DNA of 64,000 bases from Virgibacillus sp. NKC19-3 (lineage in GTDB: Bacteria > Bacillota > Bacilli > Bacillales > Amphibacillaceae): assembly GCF_019837165.1 (NCBI RefSeq), contig NZ_JAGYHC010000001.1, positions 1,798,001-1,862,000 on the forward strand, in the 5' to 3' direction. Both the position numbers and the translations under genes were made by a program. Below, piece by piece: positions 62,346-64,000 of this stretch (positions are counted from its first letter, which is position 1; each line of letters begins with the position of its first letter). The notes under the pieces were generated by a model. The model searched no databases. It was not told the DNA's origin and saw only the letters and a list, made by a program, of their open reading frames with translations.

Positions 62346-63041
62346 ATGCAGGTAACGATTTATCAAGGTAGAAATTCTCCGCCAACAGCTGCAGATGTTA
62401 CGATTGTGATTGATGTTATTCGAGCTTTTACAGTAGCACATTATGCTTTTATTCAAGGGGTTCGTCGTATATTTCTTGCAGAATCTGTAGAACAAGCGGT
62501 TCAGATGAAGAGGGAGAATCCTGAATATCTTCTGGCGGGGGAGGTGGATGGTTTACCCATTACTGGATTTGATTTGGATAACTCACCGTACCATATCCAG
62601 CAAAAAAATCTTTTAGGGAAAACACTTGTGCAAAAGACAACAAATGGGGTGCGAGCTACTTTAAATTGTTTGTCATCGGATCATGTTTTTGTCACAGGGC
62701 TTACCAATGCGAGACAAACAGCAAATTTTGTTAGGGAGACAGCCAACGAGGAAAAGGAGAAAACCGTTCATATCATTGCTTCCCATCCAAGTGGTGACGA
62801 TGATCTTGCTTGTGCAGCATATATAAAAAGCATAATAGAGAATACTTCTGATTCTATTTCATTACTGGAGGTAAAGAAACGAATAAAACATGCACATGTG
62901 GCTAAAAAATTTTTTGATACGGGAAACAAAGCTTTTATGCCTGAAGATATCGCTTCATGCATCAAGGAATTAAATACGGATTTCGTTATGAAAGTGAAAA
63001 AAACATATGAGATACCAATGATTGAGAGGGTTCATGTATGA
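62346..63041 (+). CDS. comB: 2-phosphosulfolactate phosphatase (ComB/YitC)
   Basis: A 231-residue ComB enzyme that removes phosphate from 2-phospho-3-sulfolactate. Typical blocks: ADVTIVIDVIRAFT, AGEVDGLPITGFDLDNSP, LVQKTTNGVRA, ASHPSGDDDLACA. Start ATG 62346 eight bases after GGGAG; another ATG four bases earlier is out of frame. In B. subtilis yitC-yitD make 3-sulfolactate, which accumulates in spores. Overlaps comA by four bases. Divergent from cysH, so sulfate reduction and sulfite use sit back to back. Confidence 0.93.
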   Translation: MQVTIYQGRNSPPTAADVTIVIDVIRAFTVAHYAFIQGVRRIFLAESVEQAVQMKRENPEYLLAGEVDGLPITGFDLDNSPYHIQQKNLLGKTLVQKTTNGVRATLNCLSSDHVFVTGLTNARQTANFVRETANEEKEKTVHIIASHPSGDDDLACAAYIKSIIENTSDSISLLEVKKRIKHAHVAKKFFDTGNKAFMPEDIASCIKELNTDFVMKVKKTYEIPMIERVHV

Positions 63042-63802
63042 CAGAAACGGGATTAGTTTTGCCAAAAAGGGAAATAAAGCCTAGAGAAACCGGATTAACC
63101 ATTTTGATTGATAATGGTGTTTCTATGAATGTATTTAAAGATACCATAGCAAGTGCAAGTGATTATATCGATATTGTTAAATTTGGTTGGGGTACATCGC
63201 TTGTCACTCATGCGTTGGGACAAAAAATAGATTGGCTACGCAGGTATGAGATTGATTTCTTTTTTGGAGGTACTTTATTTGAAAAATTTCTAAGTCAGGA
63301 CAAAGTCGAGGAGTACTTTAGGTATTGTCAAAAATTTAATTGCAATTATGTGGAAATATCGAATGGCACGATCCCCATTTCCAATCATACCAAGGCTAAA
63401 TTCATCACGGATTTTTCCAGTGCATTTACGGTATTTAGTGAAGTAGGTAATAAAGATATTTCAGCGTCAAATGATCAGGACGGTGCGGAATGGATTGAAA
63501 ATATTCATGAGGATTTAGAGGCTGGTGCAGCAAAAGTGATCACGGAAGCAAGGGAAAGTGGAACCAGTGGGATATGTAAGGAAGATGGGGAGATACGAGT
63601 TGATATTTTCGATCAAATAACAAGCTCAGGCATTCCGCTTGATAAAATGATTTTTGAAGCCCCAACGAAAAAAATGCAAACGTTCTTTATTCATCATGCA
63701 GGAGCGAATGTCAATCTTGCTAATATCGCTTTATCCGATGTCATTTCATTGGAGACATTACGTTTAGGGCTGCGTTCGGACACGTTTCATAGTCGTATTT
63801 AA
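63038..63802 (+). CDS. comA: Phosphosulfolactate synthase (ComA/YitD)
   Basis: A 254-residue TIM-barrel enzyme that adds sulfite to phosphoenolpyruvate to give 2-phospho-3-sulfolactate. Seen: DNGVSMNVFKD, DIVKFGWGTSL, FFFGGTLFEKF, CNYVEISNGTI and FEAPTKKMQTFFI. Begins with ATGA overlap with comB, so translation is coupled. Sulfite would come from the adjacent cysH operon. A sulfolactate dehydrogenase is not present in the rest of the window. Confidence 0.94.
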   Translation: MTETGLVLPKREIKPRETGLTILIDNGVSMNVFKDTIASASDYIDIVKFGWGTSLVTHALGQKIDWLRRYEIDFFFGGTLFEKFLSQDKVEEYFRYCQKFNCNYVEISNGTIPISNHTKAKFITDFSSAFTVFSEVGNKDISASNDQDGAEWIENIHEDLEAGAAKVITEARESGTSGICKEDGEIRVDIFDQITSSGIPLDKMIFEAPTKKMQTFFIHHAGANVNLANIALSDVISLETLRLGLRSDTFHSRI

Positions 63803-63956
63803 AAAAGTTAGATAGGAAGAATGGTATAGAAAAAAACAAATAACCTGTTCATTTAGCAACTCTTATGCAAGAATCTGAATGATGAGATGTAGTGGTTTAT
63901 GAGAAAAGCTAAGCTATGATCAGGATAGTGAGAATAAGTTTATGAAATAAATGAGA

Positions 63957-63985
63957 AGAGCCTGTGAAGTGACAGGTTCTTTTTA
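63957..63985 (+). terminator. Terminator downstream of comBA
   Basis: AGAGCCTGT pairs with ACAGGTTCT (one G-T) around GAAGTG, then TTTTAT. The 155 bases between comA and this hairpin hold no gene I can support. Confidence 0.75.
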
Positions 63986-64000
63986 TAGGTAATGAAATGT

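Overview
The window is chromosomal DNA from a low-GC, endospore-forming Bacillaceae bacterium, most like the Oceanobacillus/Virgibacillus group. Three things support this. Gene order matches Bacillus subtilis blocks (yjbK-relQ-nadK-yjbO-prpE, cotO/cotY, yjcF-yjcG-yjcH, yojN-yojO, cysH-cysP-sat-cysC, yitC-yitD). Strong AAAGGAGG-type ribosome binding sites precede many GTG and TTG starts. Several genes are sporulation-specific. No phage, plasmid, CRISPR, rRNA or intact insertion sequence is visible; nearly everything is housekeeping, catabolic or spore-related.

Layout. 0-7 kb: CYTH protein, (p)ppGpp synthetase RelQ, NAD kinase, pseudouridine synthase, PrpE, MgtE and a small spore-coat locus (CotO, CotY/Z). 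7-16 kb: DUF421 membrane protein, yjcFGH, a heterodimeric YfiB/YfiC-type ABC exporter, a tRNA-Val with its own promoter and terminator, and several very small genes. 15.6-24.4 kb: ornithine-cyclodeaminase-like enzyme, a truncated acetyltransferase, class I FBP aldolase, threonine dehydratase-like enzyme, MOSC protein, and a MoxR ATPase/VWA pair. 24.5-31.5 kb: an unusual BCCT carrier, a thiosulfate permease-like protein, a lone HMG-CoA synthase, a 32-residue membrane peptide next to an unknown membrane protein, and the 3' relic of a second permease gene.

31.5-49 kb is a catabolic region. A RocR-like sigma-54 activator faces rocA across a palindromic activator site, a near-consensus -24/-12 promoter and a cre site; proline dehydrogenase follows. 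After a UPF0182 protein comes a SAM-I riboswitch controlling an FMN reductase, then HMG-CoA lyase, an XRE-cupin regulator, and two paralogous peptide-binding lipoproteins alternating with an S9 peptidase and an M20 amidohydrolase. Together these look like uptake and breakdown of peptides and proline/leucine-type amino acids. 49-55 kb: laccase-like CotA, a hydratase, YuzC, a dipicolinate synthase A subunit without its B partner, and an acyl-CoA synthetase. 55-64 kb: membrane proteins, then the sulfate assimilation operon divergent from comB-comA, whose products make sulfolactate, a known spore solute.

A family of dispersed repeats with a GAGGCTGGGAC inverted terminus (two ~273-bp copies, two ~97-bp copies) sits immediately downstream of four genes. 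I found no clearly new multi-gene system. The best leads are this repeat family, the BCCT carrier without its aromatic box, the orphan DpaA, the permease relic flanking mvaS, the peptide-scavenging cluster, and several unannotated small proteins.
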